A stretch of DNA of 33,222 bases from Desulfatiglans anilini DSM 4660 (lineage in GTDB: Bacteria; Desulfobacterota; DSM-4660; Desulfatiglandales; Desulfatiglandaceae), in assembly GCF_000422285.1 (NCBI RefSeq), contig NZ_AULM01000039.1, forward strand, positions 1 through 33,222, given 5' to 3'. The notes beneath the pieces are model-generated. The model had not been told where the DNA came from. It made no database searches and worked only from the letters and a program-made list of their open reading frames with translations. Shown piece by piece: positions 32,488 to 33,222 of the stretch (the first letter of the stretch is position 1; every line of letters begins with the position of its first letter). The position numbers and the translations under genes were made by a program.

Positions 32488-32826
32488 ATGGCAGGAGAGC
32501 GTTTGTTAGCCGAATGGTTTCCGGAATTTGCCGATGCACTGGATAAGATCGATGCCCTCTATAAGGAGAAACGCCTCATAGACGAAAAGACCTACCAGTT
32601 TATCTGCTTCGCACTGGCTATCAAGGCCAGATCCAAACCCTGCTTGTTGAAGCATTTTATGGGAGCGCTCGAGGCAGGCGCAACCGTAAAGGAACTGGCC
32701 TACATCATGGCGTTGACGTTCAGGGAAGCTGCCGGCGGGGATGACTGCTGGACTCACGATGCCTTGGGAGACTGGCGTCAGATGATCGCTGAGGGCCTCC
32801 AGAGTTCATCCTGTTGCGCCAAATAA
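32488..32826 (+). CDS. carboxymuconolactone decarboxylase (AhpD-like) family protein
   Basis: A 112-residue all-helical protein. The helix ICFALAIKARSKPCLLKHFMGALEAGATVKE contains a Cys52-x3-His56 pair (KPC and LKH, with ALEAGAT after), the usual core of CMD/AhpD folds. These normally carry CxxC plus His, so peroxidase-type activity is unlikely with only one cysteine in the core. A second cysteine pair sits at the C-terminus (SSSCCAK), which could bind metal or thiols. AAGGAGG about 8 nt upstream sets the start. It follows a thioredoxin-fold gene on the same strand, so a redox partnership is possible. Confidence 0.75.
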   Translation: MAGERLLAEWFPEFADALDKIDALYKEKRLIDEKTYQFICFALAIKARSKPCLLKHFMGALEAGATVKELAYIMALTFREAAGGDDCWTHDALGDWRQMIAEGLQSSSCCAK

Positions 32827-32918
32827 ACACCACTGACACTGCGCGGTTGCTGTGCGGGCAGGAAGCGATGCGGACGAACGGTGTCGTCTTTCACAATAAT
32901 CTGACGTTTTTTTTCTGA

Positions 32919-33222
32919 TTATCCTGGACGATTGGTGGTGATTTTCGGGGTAATTTGGACAGACTTGTTTTGGATGATGGTCTTGGCCTTGGCGATGGTT
33001 GTATTGATATAGGCATTTTTCCTCCGTTCGCCCTGGTGATGATCCCAGGAGGTCCGTTGCTCGATGAGGAGGGAGCGGATGGCGTGTTCGGAGTACCCGC
33101 GTCTGAGGAGGGCGAGGACGTAGGCGAAGTCGGTTTCGGATTCGGTAGCGCGCAGATATCTGGAGCGAGATGGAGGGGAAGAAAGGCACACCGCCCCCCC
33201 TGGGGGTGGAGGGGGAAAGGGT
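32919..33222 (-). CDS. C-terminal end of a RepB-type DNA primase (partial, right edge)
   Basis: The minus-strand frame is open from the window edge (first whole codon at 33221) to a stop at 32919. After a proline-rich linker it reads RYLRATESETDFAYVLALLR, then RGYSEHAIRSLLIEQR and NAYINTTIAKAKTII. The pattern (D-x-x-x-x) 'SE-x-D-x-A-Y-x-L-x-x-L-x-R-G-x-x-x-x-x-I' followed by a tyrosine helix is that of the C-terminal helical domain of RepB-like primases of plasmids and integrative elements. The catalytic primase domain would be outside the window. The identification is from pattern memory only. Confidence 0.5.
   Translation of the reverse strand, partial: PFPPPPPGGAVCLSSPPSRSRYLRATESETDFAYVLALLRRGYSEHAIRSLLIEQRTSWDHHQGERRKNAYINTTIAKAKTIIQNKSVQITPKITTNRPG

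Overview
The window looks like a chromosomal segment of a Gram-negative anaerobe, most likely a Desulfobacterota (deltaproteobacterial) sulfate reducer or relative. This is an inference from gene content, not from a marker gene. The clues are a tungstate/molybdate-type WtpA binding protein, an orphan Na+-pump decarboxylase beta subunit, a TrkAH locus, an outer-membrane TonB system and moderately high GC. I recognise no rRNA or tRNA gene and no CRISPR array.

Layout. 1-4092 (minus): a Trk-type K+ uptake operon with two RCK proteins, TrkH, a membrane sensor that stops after its HAMP domain, and a second TrkH cut after about 80 residues by an IS1634-like element at the left edge. 4898-6040 (plus): a lone OadB/GcdB-type Na+ pump beta subunit with a clear terminator. 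6261-6953 (minus): an ImmA/IrrE-type metallopeptidase. 7347-11860 (plus): a giant DUF748/AsmA-like protein, an OsmC-family protein and a small orphan ORF. 11953-13908 (minus): an RlmI-like rRNA methyltransferase and an exported DUF4412 protein. 14270-15605 (plus): an ArsC-like reductase and an exported metallo-beta-lactamase-fold hydrolase. 15559-17233 (minus): a CBS protein and a CPA2 antiporter, tail-overlapping the hydrolase. 17650-19725 (plus): 6-phosphogluconolactonase and a MgtC/DUF4010 membrane protein. 20058-22286 (minus): threonine dehydratase and an exported nucleoside-deaminase-like protein.

The most interesting part is 22494-31038, all on the minus strand. In transcription order it holds a putative structured leader, a periplasmic protein with two sulfite-oxidase-like domains and a CxxCH haem motif, WtpA, a TonB-dependent receptor, an exported protein made almost entirely of about 23 Asp-rich 24-25-residue repeats, and ExbB, ExbD and TonB. 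Two promoter regions in it (before the receptor and before the sulfite-oxidase-like/WtpA pair) share a 24-nt site, 20/24 identical, placed the same way over the -35/-10 spacer. I infer one co-regulated envelope system, possibly for acquiring or handling molybdenum/tungsten or a metal chelate. Substrate and regulator are not shown by the sequence.

The right end carries a thioredoxin-fold protein with an extra N-terminal domain, a carboxymuconolactone-decarboxylase-like protein and, at the edge, the C-terminus of what looks like a RepB-type primase, suggesting a mobile element beyond the window.
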